Shown here: in pieces, positions 1 to 10,375 of the stretch | Numbering within the stretch: the first letter of the stretch is position 1 | Layout: each line of letters opens with the position of its first letter | Notes under the pieces: generated by a model | The model's input: only the letters and a program-made list of their open reading frames with translations | What the model was told of the DNA's origin: nothing | The model's database searches: none | Assembly: GCA_006384855.1 (NCBI GenBank) | Contig: VCJN01003151.1 | Coordinates: 248,001-312,000, forward strand | Direction: 5' to 3' | DNA from: Tetraselmis striata | Lineage: Eukaryota; Chlorophyta; Chlorodendrophyceae; Chlorodendrales; Chlorodendraceae | DNA: 64,000 nt | Made by a program: the position numbers and the translations under genes

Positions 1-874
1 TAAAACAGTCGATAAGCTGCGGTTTCCTGGGGGCATGCTGCAGTATGCCTGGCGTCAAAAGAGCGGAGAGGAAGCGGTAAGCAGGGTTGTAGCACTAGGA
101 GCGCCCTGATGGCGCTATGGTTTGTACACAAGTGTCGACGAGAAGGTAAATAACAATATTTAATATGTCCTGGAGGTGGGCCTACTTGACTAGGCGCAGA
201 GTTGCGTCGGCTCACCTCGCCCAGTCCACGCAGGCCAAGCCGAACACGCTGGCGGCCACGTTTTCCGGGAGGGAGGGCCGCCCGCCGCTCCCCCCCGCCC
301 CTCCCCCATCCTTGCCAGCCGGTGCCGGGTCCCCGCAGCCCGGCCCACCCCTCCCAGCCCGCGCGCTGCCAGGCAGCAAGCGCTTGGCCGAGCAGCCCGG
401 CCTCGGGGCCGCAGCCCAGCGCCCCCCCACCCCCCATCCCCCAGGGTGGCCAGCGCGGCGCGCGTGTCGCGGAGGAGGGCGTCGGTCGGCGGGGCTGTCG
501 ACATCGCTGCTCGTCGATCTGCCTGCACTCGGGGAGGGAAGGCGGGATGCGAGCCGCTCCCAGCAGGTGCAGCAGGTGAACGAAGTGCGTGGCTCGCGTG
601 ACCTGACGACGCGCTGCCGACCAGAGACCTTATGCACCTGCACCGACGTGCACCTCGTTGTTCCAGAGCTGGGTCTGCAGCTTATTGGCAGGCGCAGGCC
701 CATCATCGTCGAGATCGCGCGCTGCCCCATCCCGAGGTACAGGTACCCTGTACCTGTAGCGCTTCTAGCGACGACCCTTTTAAATATACCGTGCACTGCT
801 CTGCGCTGCCGCGCTTTTTTGCGCTAAACTGTAGCGACTACCTGCTGGCCCTTTTTCAGCTTTTCAGCTTTTCC
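1..874. other. GC-rich stretch without a supported gene
   Basis: Several open frames overlap here on both strands at about 190-830. They are proline/alanine/arginine-rich translations of C-rich DNA, and none shows a domain, a consistent codon signature or clear splice sites. A short AT-richer patch around 780-870 with repeated TTTTCAGC leads into the inverted array of the next element. Confidence 0.5.
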
Positions 875-1215
875 AGTTTCAGCTGCCCAACTACAGGTAT
901 ATTCGTAAAATCGTCAAATTTGGCGAAAAGGGTCTGGAACGTATGGGGAAAGGTGCATGTGTTAAGATCCATGTGGACATGCGGTCCATGTGTACATGGA
1001 GCGGTCCATGTGGACATGGAGCCTCCATTGACCCATGTCCACATGGCCCCGTACCATGTACACATGGAGCAATCCGGGTCATATCCGTGTGGACATAGGC
1101 CGTCTGTCGGCCCTTGTCCACATGGGTCGACCCGTGTTAGCACGGAACGTCTGTCGCGTCCCATGTTCAAATGGGCCGCGCTGGGCAAGCCCATCTGCAC
1201 ATGGCCACGACGCAC
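875..1215 (+). repeat. Left inverted repeat with palindrome array
   Basis: After a unique outer part (875-960) comes an array of about ten near-palindromes. Clear units begin at 969, 986, 1006, 1033 and 1054, 17-27 bp apart. More diverged units follow to about 1205. The consensus is CCATGTGNACATGG, with the centre varying between GG, GT, CC and TA. The array is the inverted counterpart of 5170-5450. It could be the binding region of the element's integrase or a replication/pairing structure; this is inference. Confidence 0.75.
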
Positions 1216-2124
1216 GGTGGCGGGTAAGGCGTTGTTCGCGCAGGCGCCGGATCGCGGTTACGACCCGGCCTTTGTACGGGCAGGTGCTGGTTGGCGCTGC
1301 GGCGCCCGCCATTCTGCGGACGAGTGCCGTGCCGGCGCGGGAGCTGCGATCGGGCGCCAGGTACAGTCGCGATTAAAAAACCCTGCGGACAGGCCGTGCT
1401 CACTCGTCCCCACAGTAGCACTCAATCGCAGCTGCGCAACTCCCCTTTTCGGGACCGCCTCTGCCTGGCTCTGGCCGGCTCTGGTCGATACTATGGTCTT
1501 AGGCAATACTGATGCTACCGCAGGCGCTGCCGCACCGGAGGATGGGCCGGCCGAAGATCAACCGGAGGTTGAGGTATCATCGGTGGTGCAGGCGCATCGC
1601 GACGTCTTCAACAAGACTTCGTGAGTATGTGGGGCAACGTCGAGACAACCAGACGTTGCGGACAGAGGCAGAGTACAATGAAGCCATGCAAACCCTCCGT
1701 ACCTTCGAATAAACGACGAGAGAGGTGGGGCCCGCCGACATGCCTTGTTCGCAGGTTGCCCCCCGATATGGGCCACAGACCTCGCGGGTAGGCGGGTTCG
1801 CGTGTTATCACTGTACAGTCTGACGTTTAGCCGACCCGATCGCGCACCAGCCCGCTCATCCTCTAAATAGTGCAGTTTCCGACAGTCGGCTCTTTTGCCT
1901 CGTTGTTTGCGCATGTAGCTCCGCTGCCGGCGCCGATTCTACGGTACGGCATGCAACTGGGCGGGCACTTGCAGCCGCCGCCTGCTGTACTGCCGCGCCG
2001 AGCCGAAACAAACTGGCGCCGCGCCTCTGCCATGTACTGAGGTGCAAAGTGCTCTTCTTGTTGGACTGTCGAGCGGGAATGATCGCGGGCCTGGGCTACA
2101 CAGCGCCGCTTCGATATCCTGACC

Positions 2125-5038
2125 TGCGGAGACTCCGATATGCTCATCCAGAGAGGGGACATAAATGCCCCTCTGGAGCAGGTGAAGCTCGTCAGTCACG
2201 CCGGGATGGTCTTCAAACACATCCGGGATTTGCACCTCAAAGGGGTGCACGCCAAGGTGTACCTCCCTGAGCCCTCCCATTGTCCCGCTCTGCTTGCTGC
2301 CACTGCATGTTGGCTACGTACACACCACTAAGTGTGCCCTCCCCCAATCACACTGTGCAGCTCAAGAAGCTTCACAAAATGATTCTGGGAAGGTACTGCA
2401 ACATCCCCGGGCGTGTCGTCAAACTTTTCCGCGAAACATGCGTCACCTGCGCCAAGAGCAGAACTACTAAGGGTAAGGCCGGTCACCGGCCGATATTGTC
2501 CAAGGGCATGTTCGGGGCCCGAGGCCAGATCGACCTCATCGACTACCAATCATCAGAATACAAGGGCTACCGCTTCCTGCTCACCTACATCGATCACGGC
2601 ATCAAGTTTTGCTTCTGCACTCCGATCCCCAACAAGGAGGTTTGTATGCCACAGTAGCGGGCGAGTTTGATATTTGCGCGCCTATCCAACCCCCTTGCTT
2701 CCGCCTTCCCCCTTTCTTATTTAATCTATGTTTCTTATCACCCCGCCCCATCCCTGCAGAAGGATACCATAGCAGGGAAACTGTTTCTACTCTTCTTTCT
2801 CCTTGGGCCGCCTGCCATCTTTCAAGCTGACAATGGTAGAGAGTTCTCCGTGTTGCCGACAAGCAACCGAGCAAGATAATTGGTCTCTCGGAGGAGGAAG
2901 CGAAGGAGGTTTGTGGGCCATTGTGTAATAAATAGCATGCTGCTCAGCCTGCATACAAGTGCAAGTCTAAGATATGTGCGTGTTGTGATTGCAGGTGATT
3001 GAAAGCACCAGGAAGCTCTTGCCTGCCTGCCAAATGGTAACAGGGAGAGCTACACATAGCCCCAGCAACGGCGGCGTTGAAAGATTCGACCGCACCATTG
3101 AGGAGTACATCGCACATTGGTGTGATGAAAACAAGTCCCCCAATTGCCCTTTGACGAAAAGGGGCAGCAGGCAGAGGAGCAGGCGCGACAAGAGCAGCAG
3201 CCACAAGAGCAGGAAGACATGGATGCCTTCAGAACGCCAACGCCTCTCCCAGTAGGTGAATGCCCGCAAAGCCGTTGCAGTATTGTTGGCCTGCCATGCT
3301 GCACATGTACTGCGCCATAGCATAAAGTGCTGAGCAATGATTATATTAATGTGATTATGATCAACTCTTCAACTAATATAACAATCGACAGTAGCATTAT
3401 CACTACTCTCATCAACGTATGTTAATATTATATATGTTGGGTTTTATATATAATTACTGCTGCTGCTATTGGGTTATGTATATTATGATGTTGTACATAC
3501 TGTCATATGATAATGTCCTCTAGCCAAGGCCATACCTTTGATTGTAATGTCTCTCTCTCTCTCTCTCCAAATAATACTTATTATATTTTTATGTGTGTTT
3601 GCTGTATTATGTATTTATTTTGAATACTATAATTATGTAGCAGTGCTAGCTCGTATTCCACAGCATATATATCATGAACACACAAGTGCTAACTTATATT
3701 CCCTTCTCCCCGCTCCTCCATGTAAAACGAAACAGATCTGCCCATCACGTCCAGGATTAGCGTGAACGCGCAGCACGATGAGCAACTGCTCACTCGCAAC
3801 GAGGACCAGCAGACACTACGTGCCTACGTCCCAGACCCCAACTTGCCATGGGACCCGGACACATATTGCGCCCCATGCAAGGCTTGGTGCGATGGTGGGC
3901 ATTGCAAGATTGGGATGCTTATCCCCACAGCCGGCCTTGTCAAGGGTCATCAGTGTGGCGTGGCAAGGCCTTCTACCATGTCATATCCACAGGTGACCTG
4001 TTGTTGCTGTCAATCTTGCCAGCATGCCCGTTATTTATGGCATGGGTGTGACTGTGTCACTCATGTGTCTTGCACGCAGGTGGAACGGATGATGGCCACT
4101 GCAGCAACGATTGCATGGCTGCTGGGACAGTGGATGTGGTGCCTCGCTCTGTTGAAACGACAAGTGCAGCCACCGTTGCAGCTGCCTCGTCCTGTGAGTC
4201 AGTGGGCTGTAAGAGGCAAAGGTCGCCCGAGGAGCCACCAGTGCTTCCGGCTGCAGCGGCGGAGGATACTCCACAAGTCCTCGTGCAAGCACGCGCGGCC
4301 GTTGGCGATTGTAGTCCACTATCTCCCTCCCAGCTGGCCAACGGTCCCGGGCGGCGCGCAATCAGGGCTTAGTGCGGTGCTGCACAGGCCAAGCAGGCTA
4401 GGGTGATGCGTGCCCGGGTCGCTCCAAGGCCGGCCCAGCACCGGTGGTGGGTGATGTGGTCAGAGTGCCGTTGGCAAAGGAGGACCGTGGCAAGGTGGAC
4501 CCTAGATTCCTGACATGCATGGTGAGTGAGGTGAGTTATGTTATGCTCCTCTTGTTGTATACTGATGCCAGTTGCACGCAACGCTTGATGTGTCCTAGTG
4601 ATGACGCGCACATCTTCTTTCTCAAATGCCCTCCCCAACCCCCTGTTTGCAGATGACAGAATGCAATTCTTACAGAGTGGCTGTGGACGCAGGTGTTATC
4701 AAGACCGCATATGGGCAGCAAGATATGGAGCAGTTGCGCAACATTGCACCCGCGCGGGTGGGCTTGGCGGGTGTGTAGAGAAGTGGAGCGACCAAGCATC
4801 ATGAAAGAAGATCTCCCTCCGAGAAGGTGTAAGATCTGTGTCACTATTTGGGGGCCGAGGAATGATCAAATGCACATGTAAAGGGCCGCGTGCCACCAGT
4901 GTGTGCAGTTGCCGCAAAGCTGGTAGGAAATGCAACTCTAGGTGTCACCCTGATAACAACTGCTGTCGGAACATTGAGGACCATGGTGCTGGCACTAGCG
5001 CTCAGGGAGCTGCCACCCCAGTCCGTGTGATGAACTAA
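2125..5038 (+). CDS. KRBA2/SCAND3-like DDE integrase (multi-exon, possibly decayed)
   Basis: The order of pieces matches KRBA2-like integrases. First comes an H2C2 zinc-binding module: His residues in HIRDLHLKGVH around 2.22 kb and CVTC at about 2.44 kb. The integrase core carries the first acid in GQIDLIDYQ (about 2.53 kb), the second in ADNGREF (about 2.83 kb) and the glutamate in NGGVERFDRTIEE (about 3.08 kb). Next is a chromo-like segment GDVVRVPLAKEDRGKVDPR at about 4.45-4.51 kb. Last is a C-terminal CXC cysteine cluster at 4862-4970 (CTCKG, CSCRKAGRKCNSRCHP). Plausible introns with AG acceptors precede the 2.36, 2.76 and 2.99 kb exons. After NGREFS the frame shifts by two bases before ADKQPSKIIGL, and another shift lies before the chromo-like part, so this copy may be inactive. 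Function inferred: strand transfer during transposition. The N-terminal start is not certain. Confidence 0.72.
3310..3720. repeat. AT-rich low-complexity stretch inside the integrase element
   Basis: A run of mainly A/T sequence with (CT)n at about 3547-3566 and short ATTATTAT words separates the catalytic exon from the downstream exons. It probably belongs to an intron of the integrase gene or to a spacer. Nothing coding is visible. Confidence 0.5.
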
Positions 5039-5169
5039 ATTCTAGAATAAAATAAAATTTAACCGAAGTCTCTCTTTAATTTCACTCTAATTTAAAGTTA
5101 ATGGAATCTGCTACTTAATTTGAACTTAATTGAAATCGAATTAATTTTGCCTTAAAATGCGGATAGAAA

Positions 5170-5574
5170 CTTACCATATCACACATGGGCTGGATAGCGT
5201 GGATCCATGTGTAAATGGTCCAAGTACCGCGCTCCATGCGCACATGGGCCGGTCCGTGTGTACATGGTCGTTTGTCGAGGGCAGTCCATGTGTACATGGG
5301 TCAGCCAACGACCCGTGTTCACATTGACCGTTTCCGGTTAACTCCATGTGTACATGGTACGGGCCATGTGGACATGGATCAATGGAGGCTCCATGTTCAC
5401 ATGGACCGCTCCATGTACACATGGCCCGCATGTCCACATGGATCTTAACACATGCAACACGCGTCGTATATAACATGTACATCACCGAGCGTACTAAATA
5501 TACCTTTCCACATAAGTTCCAGACCCCTTTTCACCAAATCTGAGTAATTTACGAATAGTGGGGCAGCTGAAACT
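5170..5574 (-). repeat. Right inverted repeat with palindrome array
   Basis: This is the inverse of 875-1215. Near-palindromes of the form CCATGTGNACATGG begin near 5253, 5287, 5344, 5364, 5391, 5411 and 5428. The outer part 5495-5574 holds CCACATAAGTTCCAGACCCC, then TTTTCACCAAATCTGA and GGGCAGCTGAAACT. The outer part is found again at about 49,560-49,640, there without a palindrome array next to it. Confidence 0.75.
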
Positions 5575-7036
5575 ACGGTGCATGGCCTAAAACCCTGGAA
5601 TGTTGCACACTTATGTTCAAACTATATAATTATAGGGATTAAGCAAATCATATTATCCTTACAACTGTCTTGCACGACGAGTGGCCTTGGCGCCACCACA
5701 TTGCGAGTTTCAATTAGTACGTACCACCTTACTATAGCGGTTGGTACCCCAGGTGTACCACCGGACATGCAGCGCGCATAAATTGCATTATGGCATCATG
5801 GCCATAGGTGGGTGAGGAAACATATGTTAGCAAAGAAGCTAGGGTGGTGTTGTTGGATGGGGTGGATGGGGTGGGCGGGGCGTGGGCCAATGTACGCACG
5901 AGCCACTGCACTTACGGTCTAGTGACTGTGTGGTGCCGAATGCGGATATCAGCCATCGCCAATGAAAACGCAGTGTCGCCTGGTTGAGCTATTGCTAAAA
6001 TGCATGCTACTGATATTCATAGCAGCTCAGGGTTTGGTCCGGGAATTCTGAAACCCATCTCAAAACAGGATATGGGTCTGTACTGTGAGGTGAATACTTC
6101 CCGCCGGCGTTTTAGCTAGGGTCATCCGAGCACATTTAGACACTCTGAAAGCATGTGCAGATAAATACATCAAAATTGGATGATGGTGTCGTCGTGGTGA
6201 CATCATGTGGTCACAATGTGAGCGTGCTATAACTTTATTATTACGCCAACTGGTTCTTAAATAAGACTGCCTGGCACCCGGTGGACGGTCAGTGGAATAT
6301 TAGTGTGCTGAGTGTCCTTAATAAACACAAGCTACTCATATTTGGTGCATGCCCCCCTTAAGGCTCCTTTCGCGACGATGCTCACAAGCGCCGGGCTTGA
6401 CGCCCCATTTCACAGCCGCATGGTTTTAACATGCATGCCCATTGCGGCATTTAAATGCAGCACGCCGTTCCCGTGCCGCTCACGAAAACGCGCTATGGGC
6501 AAGTAGCCATGCACTGCTGTCTAGAAGCTTTGACCCAAGGCACGGAAGCCGCGAGAAGCCTCTCAGTCATGTTTTGCGCATGCAGCGATTCCAACACGAA
6601 TTTTGCCATCAGTTTATTACTTCGAAACCACTGATTCGATACATGGCAGGGCTGGGCTTGCGCCAGCATACCCTGAATACATGACCTAGTTTCAGTGCCC
6701 TACATCACTCACAGGGATAGTTGGCACATCGTTGGCGACGTGGTATGAGTACGGCGGCAAGTGTGGCCCATGGGTATGTATGGGCATGGGTTGCGCATTT
6801 TTTGGTTTTGTAGCACCATCGCCCATCGCCACACGCATTGCTTTGGCATAATGGAACTGGTGATGGTAACGGCTACAGCGCGGCACAATCGGGTCTAACG
6901 CACTAGAACAGCATTGGCCCCAAGCCGTACGGACCTTGGAAAGATGTATGCACGCGCACATGGCCTCAATGCATTAACCACTACTTATGCTGGGCATGCG
7001 GGTTGAATCCGCAGACCTATACTTCTGTGGAAAGGT
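5575..7036 (-). repeat. Diverged repeat shared with 49.64-50.22 kb
   Basis: Short blocks match 49,640-50,216 in order and orientation: CTGGAATGT, TTATGTTCA, the region around 5670-5770, then ATGACCTA.TTTCA.TGCCCTACA at about 6680, GTGGTATGAGTAC at about 6740, AACGGCTAC at about 6868, and TGTGGAAAGGTGT ending at 7036. In the second copy the blocks are contiguous; here about 0.83 kb (roughly 5775-6610) is extra. On the minus strand both copies keep similar protein words around PQYSYHIA / PPYSYHVA, suggesting a decayed coding region. The function is unknown. Confidence 0.55.
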
Positions 7037-7440
7037 GTATTAACTTAGCATGACGTATTATCAATATTGTTATTAGTCACTATTATCGGTTTTACCCACA
7101 ACTACTGTAATCATAATTGATAATCAATATAATGATAGTGCTGCTGTAGTACTACATCATATTATAGGGACAATTTACGACGGCGGCGTGTCCTGTACCG
7201 TTTACGCAGTGATCTTGCGCCCCATTCCCATATTACATTATTAGTATCATGCTGATATTAATATTATTATATTATGAACGATGCAATGCTGCTGCTACCT
7301 GCTGCTGCTGCTGCTGCTGATTATGATTTTTATCATTATAATTATTCATAATATATATTCATGAATTGTATGACAAGGATTGTAAATATACCGCATCACA
7401 AATTATCACTATAATTATTATTCCATCATTGTTCGTCGTT
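7037..7440. repeat. AT-rich spacer with CTG microsatellite
   Basis: Sequence rich in ATTATTA words, with a (CTG)n-like run at about 7288-7320. No gene is visible. The left edge coincides with the end of the repeat shared with 50.2 kb. Confidence 0.5.
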
Positions 7441-7732
7441 GATAATGAGGCTGCAATGTACGACCAGCACACTGTTTCTAGCGAACCGGGTACTGAATGA
7501 CAAAACCGTGCACTTATGTATCGCTTCATCTGCCATATATCCGCGCCATAAGCATCATGTCAACGCGCCAGACACCGCCATACACGAACCCGTAATCAAC
7601 TACAGGAGTTGCCGTACTGGGCCGAGTAAGAGTGAACCTACCGCCGTCATAACTCGATTATTTCACAATGTACAGGAAACAGGCAGCAGTAGCATAAATA
7701 TACTCCGAAGGGGGAGGCCGAACGCGTGCGCG

Positions 7733-7760
7733 CGGGGGGGGGGGGGGGGGGGGGGGGGGG
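7733..7760. repeat. Poly-G tract
   Basis: About 28 consecutive G, the first of the many homopolymer G/C tracts in the window. Others lie near 10.90, 14.21, 14.54, 15.08, 15.22, 16.91, 17.30, 18.28, 19.04, 21.94, 26.25, 26.40, 27.15, 28.12, 30.14, 30.53, 31.20, 37.65, 38.20, 42.84, 44.97, 46.92, 54.95, 55.31, 57.41, 57.77, 59.24, 59.69, 61.74 and 61.97 kb. Lengths in the assembly are probably approximate. Confidence 0.9.
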
Positions 7761-8050
7761 CATTCTTTCAGGCGGTCCGCGCCCTCCCAAATCGCTAGCA
7801 TGATGCCAGTATGCTGGAATTTAGAAGCGGAGTGCAGCTAGCAACTTCCCTCGCGTCCATTTATCGAAGCTGAGTTGCGCTACATAGGTAAATGAGTTCA
7901 CCCCGATGTGCTAGGAGCGTGCACAGGTGCCGACGCACCTGCTATAATACAAAAGAATTTGCAACATATGCCTCGAACTAGCAAGTTTACATGCAAATTA
8001 TACTAGTAAGGACGAGCATTTCCCGCAGTTCCAATGATAATCCACTATTA

Positions 8051-8558
8051 TTATTGTCTCGATTGATGCAAATTTATAGTCACGAGCACGGAGTGCAAGC
8101 GGGCGTCAGAGTATTGTTCTTGAAATGGGCTATTTATTTGATGACTTATCATTATTTGCTCAAGTTGGTGAATGTGCGGTGAGCTTTCTTTTGGTATGGC
8201 GCGCCACTCGTAACTTCCAATAAGCATCCGTGGGTCGCAAAATGGGTCGCGTAAATGTGCACCACGCCGACACAGCTCAGGTGGGAGAAACTGCCCTACC
8301 TCTTCTTCAAATGGATAGAAAACCATGGCAGTTTGGTTTGTCAATAAAGAGGGGTGGCGGCGGAAAGAAGAGGGTGAGCGGGTGAAGGCGATACTCATCA
8401 CAACCCTTTGGAAAGCGAGCACTGCAGTAGCATGAGGAACTACCTTTGCAAACTGCCCAAGCTATTGTGTTGCCAGGATTTCTCATGATTGGATGATAAA
8501 ATCGACATCGCATCCGCTGGATGAACTTCTGGCACACCTTGACGTTGTCAAGCTGCAA
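8051..8558 (-). CDS. Hypothetical coding fragments, minus strand
   Basis: Two overlapping minus-strand frames have balanced, non-repetitive composition unlike the surrounding shadows. One (8051-8422) contains VFYPFEEEVGQFLPPELC and DPRMLIGSYEWRAIP. The other (8307-8558) contains MQLDNVKVCQKFIQRM. They could be neighbouring exons of one gene or relics of a mobile element. No domain was recognised, and splice sites could not be settled. Confidence 0.25.
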
Positions 8559-8625
8559 GGGTGCAAGAGTGCATTCAAGGAAGCTGACGGGGGATCCTTC
8601 GCTAAAGTTTCGAGATCACTACACG

Positions 8626-8892
8626 TTATTTGTACCGTATACATGTCAATTTATTTGGGTTATCGGTTGCAAAGACTACGAGCTGTTTTGCAACATCGAG
8701 TCGGAATACCAGGGCAGTTTTAGTATCTATTGTGCCGTATTCCGATCGGCCCCAGTTATTTAATACGCAGTTGTCTCTTCGCGGGGACTCCGGGGAGGTC
8801 AAATACACACGTAGCAACCCGGTAATAGCAAACTCAACCCGTGTTTTATTATTCGGTAAGTACCATGCAAATAAATACGACGCATTATCCAT
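8626..8892 (-). CDS. Hypothetical coding fragment, minus strand
   Basis: A minus-strand frame of 88 residues with even composition (for example ITGLLRVYLTSPESPRR and TALVFRLDVAKQLVVFATD). It lies on the same strand as the fragments at 8.05-8.56 kb and 9.4-9.96 kb, so the three may be exons of one unrecognised gene covering about 8.05-9.96 kb. There is no family assignment. Confidence 0.2.
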   Translation of the reverse strand: MDNASYLFAWYLPNNKTRVEFAITGLLRVYLTSPESPRRDNCVLNNWGRSEYGTIDTKTALVFRLDVAKQLVVFATDNPNKLTCIRYK

Positions 8893-9398
8893 GCGCTGTC
8901 ATTTGCCAGTATGGGACTCGATGGTGTTTCCTGGCTGCCCACACCAGACCAATGTCGACTGCCCCCCTCCTCCCCCCCCCCTCCCCATCACACGCACATC
9001 ATGCCACTCATGGAGACCAAGCTAGCGGACTCATCCGTATTCGTGAAGAACACAGCAGCAGACACCCTCTGCCTACATATACAATGCAACCCCGTGTCCT
9101 GGCAATGAAGTCAGCCACTCAGTACTAAACAGTCAGTACTGCACATGCTGGCATCCTTAACCACAAAATTAACCACGGACGATGGCCGGGGCATGTATAC
9201 ACAACCACGGATTCTCAACGGATTTGAAAGTCTTGTACTTGCACTTTTTTCCTCGCCCCCGGGACAGGAGTGGCAAGAGTGAAACCCTTGCAGCGCCTCT
9301 ACGACGGCCGTGTAGGCAGCGATTCCAGATATGGAAAGCCGTGGGTAGGCGACGCCCAGTTACAGTAAACAAGCAAATTGCCGAAGCATTACGCAAGA

Positions 9399-9958
9399 CT
9401 AATTGGAGGTCAGTCTCGGAATTTCCAACACTGTTGGATCACTGTCTAAAACAATGCCATCAAAATAACCGGCGCTGACCACGAAAGGTCTCCCTACCGT
9501 TTGGACATCGCGGCCCATTGAAGTAATGCGAGTTGGGGCAAGCCCCATCCCGCGGAGCAAAGCAGTTCGGGAGTGCGATACATGTGCAACAAAAACAGGC
9601 AATGTGAGGGAGGGCATGCCGCCATAAACAACTGGAAAAATCTCCCATTTCGAGTAAAATCCAGGGCGCCGTGAAGGGATGTACATGTAATACGTGATGG
9701 TGCTACGGTAAATCGAAATGATGGGTAGTCTGGGTTGCGTCTGATGCTGCCCAGCATCTTTTTCGGCTTTCCTTTGAAGTTGTCGTGCTTCAACGCTTTG
9801 TGCCATGGCATGCGGTCCGCCACTGCTGCCTGCCGTGTGCTGTTCATATTGTGCATCTTGAGAGCCTTCTGCTCCGCGCGGTCACTGGTCATGCTGGCAC
9901 CGGCAATGATGATTCCGCTGTCTTTGCAACGCTGGGGTAAGGGGTGTGCTAATGACAT
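9399..9958 (-). CDS. Hypothetical coding fragment, minus strand
   Basis: Two minus-strand frames overlap. The first part reads best in the frame starting at 9958 (SMTSDRAEQKALKMHNM, then KHDNFKGKPKKMLGS). The second part reads best in the frame ending at 9399 (PSLTLPVFVAHVSHSRTALL, then YFDGIVLDSDPTVLEIP). A frame change near 9.75 kb would join them, so this may be a broken gene or a gene with an intron. No domain was recognised. Confidence 0.25.
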
Positions 9959-10375
9959 CCATCTTGCAGTGTTTGGACAAGTGAGTGGCAGCTAATGATC
10001 AGGTGATAGATATCTATGAGCGCGAGCTTTCATTGAGACAGAGCGGGATGTGGGCTCGGTGCAGCTCGGGTTCATTTCCAGAGGGGGTTCGGCTCTTATC
10101 GGTGCCATTGGTGTCATGGCGTTTGGTTGGTGGGCTACAGTGGCCGGTTTCACCGGCCGGCTGCTGCCTTCTTTTTGGGGTTTTGCAGATGCCAGGGTAC
10201 TCTTTTCTCGTAACTATCTTGGAAGTGCCACACGATCTCACATGTTGTGGATGTGCGGTGCCCTGGCTTTGGCGGGATTACGGCGCTCGGCCCCAAGGTT
10301 GCGGCTTCCACTACGCTCAATCGCGTCCATGCTTTCTTGACTTGTCCGTTCCGCCCTTCAGAGAAGCGCGGCCGG

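Larger units (their letters stand above)
875..5574 (+). mobile_element. Ginger/KRBA2-type DNA transposon with inverted palindrome arrays
   Basis: An integrase gene (about 2.1-5.0 kb, plus strand) is flanked by inverted repeats. The left repeat starts with AGTTTCAGCTGCCC at 875. The right repeat ends with its complement at 5574. Inside each, the words ATTCGTAAA, AAATTTGGCGAAAAGGG and TTAAGATCCATGTGGACATG occur in the same order, followed by arrays of near-palindromes of consensus CCATGTGNACATGG. A DDE integrase between long inverted repeats is the design of Ginger-type cut-and-paste elements. The exact ends are uncertain because sequence outside the right repeat (5575-7036) is also repeated beside another copy of that repeat at 49.55 kb. 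No target duplication is evident at 875/5574. Confidence 0.7.

Noticed and set aside
632..1624. 330-codon plus-strand frame
   Set aside because: It reads through the palindrome array of the transposon's left repeat. The His/Met/Thr/Gly pattern (repeated CPHG/HVHM) is a translation of the CATGTG repeats, not a gene.
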